NCBI GenBank assembly: GCA_024500155.1
Contig: CM044872.1
Span: forward strand, 52,457,460 to 52,521,459
Direction of reading: 5' to 3'
Source of the DNA: Chenopodium formosanum
Lineage: Eukaryota; Streptophyta; Magnoliopsida; Caryophyllales; Amaranthaceae
Length of the DNA stretch: 64,000 nt
Shown here: positions 33,486 through 45,311 of the stretch, one piece after another
How the letters are laid out: each line of letters opens with the position of its first letter
Position numbering within the stretch: the first letter of the stretch is position 1
The notes under the pieces: model-generated
Database searches by the model: none
The model's input: the letters and a program-made list of their open reading frames with translations, nothing else
Told to the model about the DNA's origin: nothing
Position numbers and translations under genes: made by a program

Positions 33486-34961
33486 ATGCAAGAAGAGCTA
33501 AATGAATTTGAAAGGAACAAGGTATGGCACCTTGAACCTAAATCGAAGAACCATAAGGTCATTGGACTAAAGTGGGTATTTCGAAACAAATTAGATGAGC
33601 ATGGAAACATTACAAGAAATAAGGCTCGATTGGTTATCAAAGGATACAACCAACAAGAAGGTATTGATTTTGAGGAGACTTTCGCTCCCGTTGCTAGATT
33701 AGAAGCTATTCGAATTTTAATTGCTTTTGCTGCTTTCATGGGTTTTAAATTATATCAAATGGACGTTAAATGTGCTTTTTTAAATGGCTATCTTCAAGAA
33801 AAAGTTTATGTGGAACAACCCCCGGGTTTTGAAAATCCAAACTTTCCTAATCATGTCTTTAAGCTTGACAAAGCTCTTTACGGGCTAAAGCAAGCACCTA
33901 GGGCATGGTACGAAAGACTTTCAAAGTTCCTTTTACAAAATGATTTTAAAAGAGGAAATGTTGATAAAACTTTATTTTTGAAATCAAAAGGAATTCATCT
34001 TTTAGTTGTACAAATTTATGTAGATGACATTATATTTGGTGCAACTAACCAGTCTTTGTGCAAATATTTTGCTGAGCTAATGAGTGGTGAATTTGAAATG
34101 AGTATGATGGGGGAACTCAATTTTTTCCTCGGACTACAAATCAAACAAACTGACGGAGGAATAATGATTCACCAACAAAAGTACATCAAGGAGTTATTAA
34201 AGAAGTATGAGCTCAACAATTCAAAGACAAATCACACTCCATTGGGAACGGCTACACGTCTAGATGAAGATCCCAAAGGAAAAAGTGTAAATCAAACCAA
34301 GTACCGTGGGATGATTAGCTCATTATTATATCTAACGGCAAGTAGACCAGATATTTCTTTTAGTGTGGGTGTATGTGCTAGGTTCCAATCAAATCCCAAA
34401 GAATCTCATATGACTGCTGTAAAAAGGATTCTGAGGTACCTAAATGGAACAGACGATCTATGTCTATTCTATCCTAAGAGTGATACGTTCAACTTAAGAG
34501 GATATGCAGATGCAGACTATGCTGGAGACTTGGTAAACCGCAAGAGTACATCAGGTATGGTTCAATTTCTTGGTCCATGTTTGGTTTCTTGGGGTTCCAA
34601 GAAACAAAATACTGTTTCTTTATCCACTGCAGAAGCAGAATATGTAGTTGTGGCCTCTTGCTGCTCCCAAATACTTTGGATAAAACAACAGTTAAGAGAT
34701 TTTGGTATTATTCTAGAATGTGTTCCTATTTATTGTGATAATACTAGTGCCATTTGCATCTCTAAAGATCCGGTACATCATTCTAGAGTAAAGCATATTC
34801 AAACTCGTCATCACTTTTTAAAGGACAACGTTGAAAAAGGTTTAATTAAATTAGATTTCTGCCCAACTGATAATCAAATTGCAGATATTTTGACTAAACC
34901 TTTAAGCAGGGAGAAGCATGAAAAGATGAGATTGGAACTTGGTATGATAAAAATTCACTGA
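33486..34961 (+). pseudogene. Sirevirus reverse transcriptase-RNase H region
   Basis: The segment is open for 491 codons. It has the copia RT core (QEELNEFERNKVW, KWVFRNKLDE, FAPVARLEAIR, MDVKCAFLNG, ALYGLKQAPRAWYERL and catalytic YVDD near 34020). RNase H follows (YADADYAGD ... KSTSG, STAEAEYV, DNTSAICISK), with stop TGA at 34959-34961. No lesion is seen here, but it is cut off from upstream pol by the breaks noted above. Confidence 0.9.
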
Positions 34962-35583
34962 ATTGCACGCAAATCTCCTAATCAGGTACGACTCAAATAA
35001 CTAGTATGTGTCATGAAAAATCCAGCATAAAATTATTGTGCAAAAGCATATTTAGAGTTGTATCCGGTAAATGATCATCATACAGGATGAGTACTTGTTA
35101 ATTGCTATGTGTGCAAATTGATCGTATAAATTAGAAAAATAAGCATGTTGACTTGTTAAAGTTCCTGTTGTGTTATGTAGCATGTATCTTTTTATTTTTT
35201 TTTCACTCATATTTTATCTTCTAATTTTTTATTTTTTATTTTTCTCTATTATTTACAAAAAGATTTATTTATCCCCCTAAACATTCTCTTCCGTAAACAT
35301 AGCTAAATACCTCTTCTAAAACTTATCTTTTATTTTATTTTATTTTGTTCCATCTTTTAATCTTATTTAAATTTCAAAAAAAAAAAAAAAAAAAAATAAA
35401 AAAAAAAATTGAAGAGTTAGAAATTTTTGTCAGACTATATTATGAGTCTAAGGCATTCTTATGACCTTATTCCACTAAAATTCTTTTACATATTACCTTA
35501 GCCACATAACCTTTCTTCTTCCCCAACACCTTTTACCCCTTTCTTTTTATCTCTCCTCTGTAAAAACACACCAACACCCTTCA
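34962..35583 (+). other. Non-coding spacer between pol and ORF3 of Sirevirus
   Basis: AT-rich, with a poly(A) tract at about 35377-35409 and no ORF. Its position fits the spacer or leader before the third ORF in Sireviruses. Confidence 0.55.
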
Positions 35584-37291
35584 ATGGCAAAAACAAGTAA
35601 CAACACCCCACTACCTCACCAATCAAAGAAAAGACCCCGTACCTCTTCACCATCTACGGACTCACCAACTCCGATGGATGCATCTCCGTACTCCCCTACA
35701 CAAACAACCAATCCCGTTTCAAAACCGGCAAATACATCGGAAAATTCAAAACCTCAACCGATCGAACCTAGTTTTTCCCCAAATTCCACTAACCGCACAA
35801 CTAAGAGACGAAAGATAGATGGTGGTCCATCTAAGGGGGAAGCTAAGGAGCGTTTAAAAGCACTCACACTCGAAGCCGATCGTCTTACTCGGGATTTTGC
35901 TTTAAACTTGGAATGGTGTCAATCTTGTAAGTTTTCAGAATTACTTGACATACTAGAGTTTCAAGGTTGGGTTCAATTATTAAATGTTCATGCAAAGAAA
36001 CCCTTAATTCCGGGTGTCGTCAATGAATTTGTGCTTAATTTTGGTTGTGTGAATGGTGTGTGTACAAGTAAGGTGAATGGTACTTCTCTGTCTTTCGATG
36101 CACAATATCTAGCAAAATTGTTTAGTGTTCCTAATGTTGGTTATTATGACTATTTTAAGCACAAACATACTGTGCAAATTGGTGATATTACTCATGAACA
36201 AATAGTGAAGTATGTTGGGGGGTAGTACTTGAGATTCTACTATGACAGTGGTGTCTCAAAATAATTTCTCATCACCTTTGGTGAAATTATTATTTAGCAT
36301 TGTTAGAAAGGGAGTAATTCCTCGACCACAAAAGAGATATAAGGCGGGTTTGCTAGATTGTGCTCTAATTTATTGTTTAGGCAATAATTTGAACATTAAT
36401 TTTCCATCGATTATGATCCAATATCTTCATCATTTTATTCCTAAGTATACTGTTGGTTATGGTCCTTTGCTCACCACTTTGTTTGAAAGTTTCGATGTGG
36501 ATTTGAGTGTGTTTGATTCACTTCGCATGCAAGCTAAGACCATTCTTCAATATAACTCTTTAACTGCTCTTGGCTTAACTATGGTGGATGGAAAAACTTG
36601 TTTTATTCCACCTGAGATTGGACAAAAGAAAAAAGAGGGAGAAAGGGAAAGTGAGAAAAAAAAGAGTTCATCCAAAACAAAAAGGCAGAAAAAGGTTATT
36701 GTTAAACCAAACCAAACTGGTGTGATAAGGAGAAGGAGCATGAGGGTGGCTAGCCTACCTAAACTTATAAAACCTCCCACCTTTGTTGAGGTAAGTGATG
36801 AGGGCAGTGAGAAAAGTGAGGCTAGTGACGAAAGTGAAGAGAGTGAGGACAGTGAAAGTGACCCAGAAAAACTTGAGCCAATGGTGGAGCAGGATAAACC
36901 AAAACAGGGGATTTTAAATTTTCCTGTCATTCCACATGTTCCTACAAGGAACACACATACTTTTGGCACTACTGGTAGCAGCTCGGGTTTTGGTGTTCCA
37001 ACCTCTTTTGGAACATCTGGGTTTGGTACAATGAGAAACACAGGACCTTTTGGTGGTGATCCTAAGTTACACACTGTGGTTGACATGCTGAAGCAGGTGA
37101 TATCTAAACAAAATCAAATTGACAACAAGATCATGTCACTTCAAGCTACTGTAGGTTCCTTGAAAGGGTCAGTACACCGTCTTCAACTTGTAACCAAAGC
37201 TCATAGAAAGTCAGTTACTCAGGCACAAGACACAGTTCTTCATCGCCTGGAGGAGGTTGCTTTTGAAGATGTTCCTGAAATTGATGACTAG
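35584..37291 (+). pseudogene. Extra Sirevirus ORF after pol (env-position ORF3), in two frames
   Basis: The ATG at 35584 opens 213 codons, ending at TAG 36223-36225. The rest (349 codons) continues in another frame to TAG 37289-37291, so there is a frame break near 36225. Visible parts, in order: a Ser/Thr/Pro-rich basic N-terminus with NLS-like KKRPR and KRRK; a folded region (residues about 95-210) resembling plant transposon-protein domains (LDILEFQGWVQLL, VNEFVLNF, SLSFDAQYLAKL); a second folded segment; and a basic patch. An acidic Ser/Glu block, an FG/GFG-rich stretch and a C-terminal coiled coil (VVDMLKQVISKQNQIDNKI...) follow. I see no signal peptide and no clear TM helix, although this slot is called env-like in the family. 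Function is unknown. Confidence 0.75.
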
Positions 37292-37817
37292 TCTGCTACA
37301 TTTTCTACTCTTTAATCTTTTGCTTTCTTAGATTTCAACTGGAACACTATCTTTATTTTGCTTTATTTGGGTCTGTAGTACTGGCTATGCAATTTTTTGG
37401 TAATATGTGCTACATAGAACTTTTGCTTATTGATAATAAGTACTTTTGATTAGCATATGTGTGATTGCCTTGGAAAGTTTTGTATGGTTGTGAGTTAACT
37501 TGATACATAGCTCTATTATAAACTCTACAACGGGTGCTATGTGTGGATCATTGTGCTATTACTATTGTTTTTGTTGATGCCAAAAGGGGGAAAGTAATGC
37601 AAACAGTGAATATAAGTCATCCGAGTTCCTACAAAGTCTCATACCATGTTTCACCATGTTTCTTCCAAGCAGTCATCAGGTAGTACTTACTACTTTACAT
37701 TATTATATAAACTAGTTATTAATAATATTAAGTAAATTATTAGACGCTTGTATTTGCTTTTCTTCATTACAATTTTGTCTCTTTATTTAAATAAGTTTGC
37801 AAAGTTTATCATCACCA

Positions 37818-37831
37818 AAAAGGGGGAATAT
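37818..37831 (+). other. Polypurine tract of Sirevirus-type element
   Basis: AAAAAGGGGGAATAT directly precedes the 3' LTR. Confidence 0.75.
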
Positions 37832-39004
37832 TGTTGACCTCGATTAGTTTTGGTGATGACAAGCAAACTCGATTTGATAAAAGTGTATTAAGTGTGCAGG
37901 TTATTTAGGCAGGTTCTTATTAAGAACAAAGTTCCGGGGTTTGGAACAAAAAGAAGTCCTTAATCTACATATGGCATACACAACAATTTGAAGTGAAGAA
38001 GGCAAAGAAGGTTTTATGCTTGGATGTTCTATTTGGCAAGATAGAGTTATCAAAGGTCCTATTGGAATATCATAAAAAGCAACGAGTATTACATGAAGAC
38101 TAAAAAGTATGAGTTATTATTTTTAGGCTTTATGTAAGTGTTTGATATTTTATGATTGGTTGGAACACAAGGAATATGAGAGTTAATTGGAATTAAAATT
38201 GAAACGATACGATCAGTTTTATAAAATTGGTTTTTATCTTATATTTGGTTTTTGTTAAAAAATTATAAAAAGATATTTCTCTGATATTTTCTTTTTAACA
38301 AAATAAATATCTTCTGTAAAAAGATTTTAACTGATTCCTTAAATTACTCTCCAAGGAAAAGATTTATTCAAACCTTATCCCACGTTCTATCTTGAACGAC
38401 CTTCCGGACTTCTTCACGTAGCTTGAGTTAGTTCCTAAAGTTTAAGAACACCACCTCAAGTAGTGGAGAATGTGGGGAAGGTGGTCGGGTTGATGGAACA
38501 ATATAAAAAGGGAGTTGAGTTTCAGTTTTAAGGCATCCTGACAATCGTACAACATTTGAGTAAAAAATATATTTGTGTCAGTGAGAGTATTCCTATGTTC
38601 CAACTATTGTAAGATATCTAAACACGTAGAGTTCAAATTACTGAGTTGTAATTTGGGAAAGGGTTGAGTGATCCCTGTAAAGACTTAGAGTTAAGTCTTG
38701 AGTGTAGGCTTCGGAGTAGAAGCTAGAGTGAGCATTTGGGGTTGGCTTAGGTTCTAATTGGAACTTAAGTTTTGTCGAGTTCCTTATAGGTTGTAACGGA
38801 GTAGTTGCCCTATTTAGTGAAGTCGTGTTCGAAAATCCCAAGTGGTCGTGGTTTTCTCCTTGTTGGGCACAAGGAGTTTCCACGTAAAAATCTCTTCGCA
38901 TCTCTTTATTTCGTTCTACGTTTTTAATTTCCGCAAAATTTGGGAGCACTAGTTCCTACACAATTCACCCCCCCCCCCTCTTGTGTGTTCCATCTAAGTT
39001 AACA
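37832..39004 (+). repeat. 3' LTR of Sirevirus-type element
   Basis: 1173 bp. It differs from the 5' LTR by about a dozen substitutions and a longer C-run near its end. Confidence 0.95.
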
Positions 39005-40577
39005 TATAAGTTACAATCGAATGAAAACTTGTTGTCATCAATATATGGATGAACATACTTTGAGCAACAACTAGATATGGAGTCGATATATGGATGAACA
39101 TACTTTAAGCAACAACTAGATATGGAGTATCACGTATTCACGTTTATATCACTCAATGAATCCCCATAACTCCTTAAGGTCTTAACTCTAATGACAAATT
39201 GACAATATGATATTTTTTTCATATTCTAAAAGATAGAAAATATATTTAGGTAACCTAAAGAATGGCCATGGTTGTAGGTTTAATTTGTTCAAGGAACATG
39301 TGTTACTTATGCAAATTGCAAAGTGTAAATGACTAAGGAACTGTTCATATTTACTGAATTGAGCTGAAGAAAATTAGAAGATGAACTGAATTGAACTGAA
39401 ATTAAGCTGAAATAAACAAACCCTAAATGTAGTCATTGGCGAGGTGGAACATGAAGGAGAATGCTATCCGTATTTTAATTGGTTACTACTTACTAGTCTT
39501 TTTAATTACATAGTACATTTGATGAACAAGGTGGGCCAGTTGGCCGGGTTATAAATGTTGTACATCAAGTTGATGTGCCTTCCATTTCTGGCTTTATTAA
39601 TGAATAAGAGTATAGTCTCATTTACACTCTTTGATCAAAATCTCTAGTTCTCAACTTCCTCATTAACTCACAATATTCATTCGATGCATAAATACGTCGG
39701 TAGCATATTAGCATGTTTATGTCACATCATTTATCTTCTTTGGTGTAACTGTGTTAAATACGGATTGGAGTCACATCCGCAAATCAAGAGAGAGAGTCTA
39801 TTTAAAGATAAAAAAAAGAGATTATATCCTAAAACCATATGATAATAGGAGGATTAGTCCCTTAGCCTTATAAAATGTTTAACTCTCTCAACTTTTATCA
39901 ATATGGGACACTTATATGTATTACTTGGTATGATGTACATCAACAAATTGTTTCTATAGTTCATTCTTAATTTGATAATGTTTACAATTTACTTCGTATT
40001 CAAGTAGTATAATTGTGATTTTGTGTTTATAGCTTCAAGTGTGATTATGAAAATACTTTGTTCTTAACTAGGTTAGGCCTGTGCATCGCACCGATTTTAC
40101 AAAAAAAAAATCTACTCATCTATTTGCAATGTACTTGTAAATGATTTTAAAATATTCTAAATTGAATTTTTTATACGTATTATTTATAGATAATAGCATT
40201 CGCAGCAAGTACTTGTATACTTGTAGTGCCATTGAAAATTTTGTGAAAATAGAAGGGGAGTAGGTCTTTGGGATCAAGCTAAGGAACCTGATACACATAG
40301 AGAATGGGGAAAATATATTGAGGGAAGTTCTTATTGTTAATTTGCATTGATTATGAGCAACATATTTATAGTGATTACAAGAGTATATGATTTACGGCTA
40401 TAGTAATTATAGGAGGAAGTTACGAAATAATATATACAAAGTTTTTTTTTTTTTTTTGACGGGAAAGTTAAAGTATAGGAGCTAACTTTGAAATATTAAC
40501 AAACTAATTAATTGTTATAAATAAGTATTGACTACGAATCAGTCAATCCTTATCAAGAGGTTGTGATTATAGACTTA
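39005..40577. other. Intergenic region right of Sirevirus
   Basis: AT-rich and non-coding. It includes a 45-bp tandem duplication (39041-39128). A Helitron-like 3' hairpin plus CTAG on the minus strand lies near 40068-40090 (GCGATGCACAGGCCTAACCTAG). No gene is seen. Confidence 0.55.
39041..39128. repeat. 45-bp tandem duplication, two copies
   Basis: ATATATGGATGAACATACTT begins at 39041 and again at 39086. The copies differ by one G/A in the first 40 bases. Confidence 0.85.
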
Positions 40578-40653
40578 GGCCATGTTCTTTTGAGTTTCTG
40601 GACAGAGCAGAGCAGATTTCAGCAGAACAGAGCCGAGCCGAGCAGAGCAGATT

Positions 40654-40720
<67 letters not shown>

Positions 40721-40738
40721 TACTACTACTACTAATAC

Positions 40739-40795
<57 letters not shown>

Positions 40796-41654
40796 TTTAC
40801 TACTATTATTATTACTATTATTAATATTATCGCATTATTATTATAATCATTAAATATTATTACTAAATATTAATTATTAATATTATTATAATTATTATTT
40901 TTATTATTAAAAATTATTTAATTATTATTATTAAAAATTAATAATAATTATTATTATTGTTAAAAATTAAAAATAATTATTTTTATTATTATTATTAAAA
41001 ATTAATAATTAGTACTATCTTTAAATATTAGTTATTATCTTTAAATATTAATTTTTATTATAAAAAATCAATTATTATTATTATAATAATTAATATTATT
41101 AATAATAAGTATTTAATATTATCACTATTATTATCATTATTACTATTATTATTATTAAATATTAATTATTATTATTATTAATATTATAATTATTAAATAT
41201 TAATTAATTATTATTATTAAATATTTTTATTATTATTATAATTCAATATTAATTATTATTATAATTATTAAATATTAATTATTATTATTATTAAATATTA
41301 ATTTTTAATATTATTATTATTTTATATTAATTATTTATTATTATTATTAAATATTAATTATTATTATAATAATAATACAATATTAAATATTATTATTATT
41401 AAATATTAATTATTATTATTATTATAATTAAAAATTAAATATTATTATTATTAAATATTAATTATTATTATTATAATAATTCAAAATTAAATATTATTAT
41501 TATTAAATATTAAATATTATTATTATTAAATATTATTATTATTAAATATTAATTAATTATTATTATTATATTAATTTAAATATTAAGTATTTTTTTAAGC
41601 AGAGCAGAGCCAAGCAAATTTCAGCAGAGCAGAGCAGCTCTAAAGAACGGGGCC
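40578..41654. mobile_element. Tourist-like (PIF/Harbinger) MITE with an expanded ATT/AAT microsatellite core
   Basis: The left terminus GGCCATGTTCTTTTGAG and the right terminus CTCTAAAGAACGGGGCC are inverted repeats. Both sides are flanked by TTA (40575-40577 and 41655-41657), the Harbinger target duplication. Just inside are mirrored AGAGCAG-rich arms (40604-40655 and 41599-41641). The roughly 900 bp between is almost entirely ATT/AAT trinucleotide repeat, partly as long perfect arrays of opposite polarity (about 40656-40715 and 40740-40795). Confidence 0.75.
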
Positions 41655-41956
41655 TTAGTAGCATAAAAAAAATTTTAAAAAAATTAAAAAATTCAAAAAC
41701 TAGTTAATATACTAAATAAATATCAAAGTAAAAATGTAAATATAATGACAATATATATTATTTAGGCGGGAAAATTTTTCTTATAATAATGTTGTCATAT
41801 GGACAATATTGACGCCAGCAGTTGCTATGCACTTTGATGTTGATTTGAACAAAATCAAGGCATCTAACCTAATGACACTTCTTAAGGTTAAATCTCATTA
41901 TCTCAGTATAAAACATATTCTTCGTACAGCAATAGAAAGTAAACACAAATGATATA

Positions 41957-42255
41957 CTCCCTCTGTCTTTAAATACTTGCTCCATTCTTTTTCGACTTTT
42001 TTAAATACTTACTCCATTTTCTTATTTGGAATGCTTTTACAATATTTAATTTATTTATCTCATTTACTGGACCTAACATAAATCATATTTTATTAATTTC
42101 ATATTCTCTCTCCTCCAATTCTCTCCACTACTTTTGCTTTTTACAATTTTTTATTCTTCCACCTATCCACTACCTCCATATTTTATTACTTTCTCCCATT
42201 TCTCCTAAAACTCCGCGCATGGAGAAATGGAGCAAGTATTTAAAAACGGAGGGAG
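41957..42255. mobile_element. Stowaway-like MITE
   Basis: CTCCCTCTGTCTTTAAATAC ... GTATTTAAAAACGGAGGGAG, TA on both sides (41955-41956 and 42256-42257). Same family as 57977-58239 and 5111-5514. Confidence 0.82.
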
Positions 42256-42755
42256 TATTAATGTTCAGACACCAATCTTACTAATTTTCTCTAAATTCGG
42301 GGGCTTGGGAACTATGTGCATACATCAAACAAATTGGGAAATTGGCTTTGGCTTAGCTTGTTTCACCCTTTGTATTGCTTAAGCTCAAGCAAGCTAATTT
42401 ACAACTCTCAAGACCAAATAACACTCGTTAATCAACTTTCAAAGTACTTGATGCGATGTACTCAGTTTCTTAAGATATTCTCCTATTCATCCAAGAATTT
42501 GCCATATCTTGATTTGAGTTCTCACAATAATAGTACAAATCTTCTACTTTCGCCTTAATTGAATTATCACAACACTAATACAAATTATACTGTGAGAGTG
42601 ATGGATGGCCTGGCTCAAGTGGTTAAAGCTTCCCTCCCGATTCCAGGTGATCCTGGCTTGATTAACGAAAAGTGCATATATACTATATAGCCTCCCACTT
42701 ATCCACGTGTCTGCTTGCTTTGTTAGCCTGAGATGTGAGCATACATAACACAATA

Positions 42756-42968
42756 TTAGTTGTTATATACCGAGTAATATATACAAGTTGTAACAACAAT
42801 AAGCAAATTCGATCCATTTATGAATGACATATACATATATACAAGGAATAGGGTCATTTTGGATCTGATCGAATTCATTACCTCTTTCTCCCAGTTGCAT
42901 CTCATTGTAATAATGCCTAATATCATTGTTTGAACTGCAGTTCCTACAATCATTCCGCCCCATATACC
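42756..42968 (-). pseudogene. MATE/DETOXIFICATION gene (minus), exon 7, C-terminus
   Basis: After the ACATAG acceptor the exon reads GIWGGMIVGTAVQTMILGIITMRCNWEKEV, the standard last TM segment of plant DTX efflux carriers. The frame then continues for about 35 atypical residues to TAA at 42756. In relatives the coding part usually stops soon after NWEKE, and GAG|GTAATG here could be a donor, so the tail may be intronic. Confidence 0.75.
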
Positions 42969-43081
42969 CTATGTATTCGATCATTAAGTTGTCAAACTTT
43001 CAAATATTAATTGTATCATCGGACTGAAATGAAACAAATTAAATTAGAATGCTTAAATTTGAAAGGTAAATATTTATGTAC

Positions 43082-43200
43082 CGTAACACCTCCATGTAAT
43101 GTCCATCCCAGCAAAAGGCCAAGAGGGATGCCTATGAGATAGTAACTACCAATATTAACGTAAGCCACAACACTTTGCCACCCTGATCCGACCGCAACAC
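43082..43200 (-). pseudogene. MATE/DETOXIFICATION gene (minus), exon 6
   Basis: Between a CTTTTAG acceptor and an ACG|GTACAT donor it encodes GVAVGSGWQSVVAYVNIGSYYLIGIPLGLLLGW, a highly conserved DTX segment. It requires a split codon from exon 5 that is no longer in phase because of the 1-nt loss there. Confidence 0.85.
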
Positions 43201-43514
43201 CTAAAAGCAAGAAAAAAAATGGATTAAGTAGCACAAACAATTTTTTTATCTTGTTAGCTTGCATTTTTATAATATTTTCTATATGCTTCTTGAATTATTT
43301 AATTTTTTGATTTAGACTCTAATTAAGTATGTTATGGTATTGTACGTAATTTATAAAATGAACCATGTGGTGTCAAGTATTTAAGAATTGATTTATAATA
43401 TACAGATAATTAGAGATATCGATGGTTAAGCATGTAGTATGTTGCATACAATATACACTTGTGGCACACTAGACCTACTACGTAGGTACGTGTTTTAGAA
43501 ATTTAAGAACTTAC

Positions 43515-43752
43515 CGGAGAGAACGGGTTGGAGACGTTGAAGAGGATGGTGAAAGCCAAAAGGACAGAGAGTTTATCAACCTCGTCAAGAACAGGTTGGC
43601 TGTTTGAGAAAATTAAAGCCAATTTGTCGTGGAAAATCATAGCCAAAAGCCAGAAGACAACCCCTATTGCTATGGAGGTCGTCGATGCTACTATGGTTGC
43701 AAATCTAGCTCCTTTTCCATTCCCAGCTCCTAGTTCATTCGCTACTCTTACG
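43515..43752 (-). pseudogene. MATE/DETOXIFICATION gene (minus), exon 5, with 1-nt frameshift
   Basis: It encodes VRVANELGAGNGKGARFATIV ... LSVLLAFTILFN, the MATE inter-repeat and start of the second half. Conserved family sequence after LLN is SVQPVLSG. Here the bases give N, then VSNPFSP, while the +1 frame gives LQPVLSG. One nucleotide is therefore missing just after the AAC codon (about 43533-43536). The exon is 238 nt where phase requires 239. Confidence 0.85.
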
Positions 43753-44272
43753 CTGTTTATTCATCATCAAATTAAAATTAATTATACCATATTCAATTTA
43801 TGAAACATGCAAGTTGTTAAGCATTTCATAATACTTGTATAAATTAGATAACCAATCAATCCCTAAGAATGTAAATTTTATATTAGGTTGAATTTCGAAG
43901 TAACTGTACACATACAGATATACATATACAAACATTGTTACAGACAAACCTTGAAACGTACAAAGAAAATTACTAGTCTTTTTTTTTTTTTTGACCCTAT
44001 TGGATTGAAGTGCAAGAGAAAAGTGGTGAGACCATATCTAATTGGTGGGAGAGTACAGTACGGTCTCATAATACGAGTAACTATTTATTGTATGAGGCAA
44101 ATGTGAAAGGACAAGCCAAAAAGAAAATTCAGACGAAAAGAATTACAAGTGACAACGAAACACTACTTGGTCATCAGTATATCATTACGTACCCTAACTA
44201 TATATACCAGGGCAAGTAAAAGCATAACGTTATATATTAGGGTAATTAAGCAATTCAAAATTTCTTACATAC

Positions 44273-44323
44273 CCTACACCAGCAAAGAACGCAAAAGGTA
44301 TCATTATTTCCCACTGGTTGATG
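44273..44323 (-). pseudogene. MATE/DETOXIFICATION gene (minus), exon 4 remnant with damaged acceptor
   Basis: INQWEIMIPFAFFAGVG is readable up to the GG|GTATGT donor. The usual start (SICMSING-type) is missing its first residues, and the expected TTTGCAG acceptor reads TTTTGCATCAAC. A deletion of roughly 8 bp between GCA repeats could explain the loss of both the AG and the Met-Ser codons. The 5' border is therefore uncertain. Confidence 0.6.
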
Positions 44324-45002
44324 CAAAACAGAAACAATGAACCAAAATGCTCAAGTTAGAAAAAGAGCTTATCAGAAAAGACAGGAAAAATAAGGCTGAA
44401 AACAAAACTTGTACACTAGTACACTACCACATGAACGAAGAATCACATCACAAATGTCACGTAAGTTTTCGAAAAAAATTGCATGTACTAGTACTTAGCT
44501 GTCTGTGGGACTAATATTAGCCTTGATTGTTGGCTATTTGTTGCACCATTTTTGTCAATGCAATATCGTGATTAAAATATACTTCAAGCTATGTATTTCA
44601 AAAAATTATACGAAGTAGTATTTATTGTAAAACAAATTAAAACGTTAAGGTTTTGAAATTATACCTTGAATCAAACAAAATATCACATTTTAACCTACAT
44701 GCCTACAAATCTACCAAAGTGCGAGTACAAATCACTTTATAAAAGTTAAAATAGAGTATATATAAATTGTTCAAAATGTTTAAATAACTAACAGTACAAT
44801 AAATTACTAATAAACTACTAAGTTCCAATATTCCAAAGGAAAATCAGAGTGAATATCCCACATTGGTGAGGAGAACAAGAGGTAGAAATAAACCAATTTA
44901 TTAGTTTGATCAGGTGTTAAAATTATTATCTATCCGTTGGCTATTGGGTTTTATACACAAGTATGAAAAATTGTTTAAACTCTCTTGTTCTCCTGGCCAA
45001 TA

Positions 45003-45007
<5 letters not shown>

Positions 45008-45046
<39 letters not shown>

Positions 45047-45053
45047 AGGAAAT
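45008..45053 (-). mobile_element. Tail-only retroposon insert, 10-bp TSD
   Basis: About 38 T then GAGGAAAT lies between two copies of CAATATGGGA (44998-45007 and 45054-45063). It is in an intron of the minus-strand MATE gene. Confidence 0.75.
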
Positions 45054-45224
45054 CAATATGGGATAATTAGATACATAAAGTATGGCTTATTTTGGGGCAT
45101 CTAAAATATTAATAAATAAGTAATTAAATGTAAATACTGAGTAAAAAAAATAGCCTTTAAACAGGAGACAACTTATAATAAAAATAAAATTCACATTGAA
45201 CGAAGTTGATTCAAAACATCATAC

Positions 45225-45311
45225 CATATTGACAAAGCATCCAAGGCGATATCTGCATTCTTCAAATTTCCTGTCATCAACATCAATGCTGTAGAGTACC
45301 AGTTCTCCAAA
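45225..45311 (-). pseudogene. MATE/DETOXIFICATION gene (minus), exon 3
   Basis: 87 nt: acceptor GGGCAG, then (C)LENWYSTALMLMTGNLKNADIALDALSI plus TG, donor GTATGA. The sequence and phases fit the DTX21-27 type exactly. No lesion. Confidence 0.82.

Larger units (their letters stand above)
28659..39004 (+). mobile_element. Sirevirus-type Ty1/copia retrotransposon with an extra 3' ORF, degenerate
   Basis: A 10.35-kb element. LTRs of about 1.17 kb begin TGTTGACCTCG and end GTTAACA, with about 12 substitutions between them (roughly 1%) plus a C-run length change. A tRNA-Met primer site follows the 5' LTR and a purine-rich tract precedes the 3' LTR. Flanks CATAA (28654-28658) and TATAA (39005-39009) may be a target duplication with one change. 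Long LTRs, two gag zinc knuckles and an additional ORF after pol fit the Sirevirus/Maximus lineage of copia. Gag-pol has many stops and frameshifts, so it is not autonomous. Confidence 0.92.

Noticed and set aside
36547..37086. 179-codon antisense frame over Sirevirus ORF3
   Set aside because: Ser/Leu-rich antisense of the acidic Ser/Glu and Lys-rich coding stretch.
40563..40853. Open frame encoding poly-Ile/Leu
   Set aside because: Translation of the ATT/AAT microsatellite inside a MITE.
42601..42660. tRNA-like A box and B-box-like sequence on the plus strand
   Set aside because: TGGCTCAAGTGGTTAAAG is suggestive, but no clover-leaf or convincing B box can be folded. At most it is a SINE fragment.
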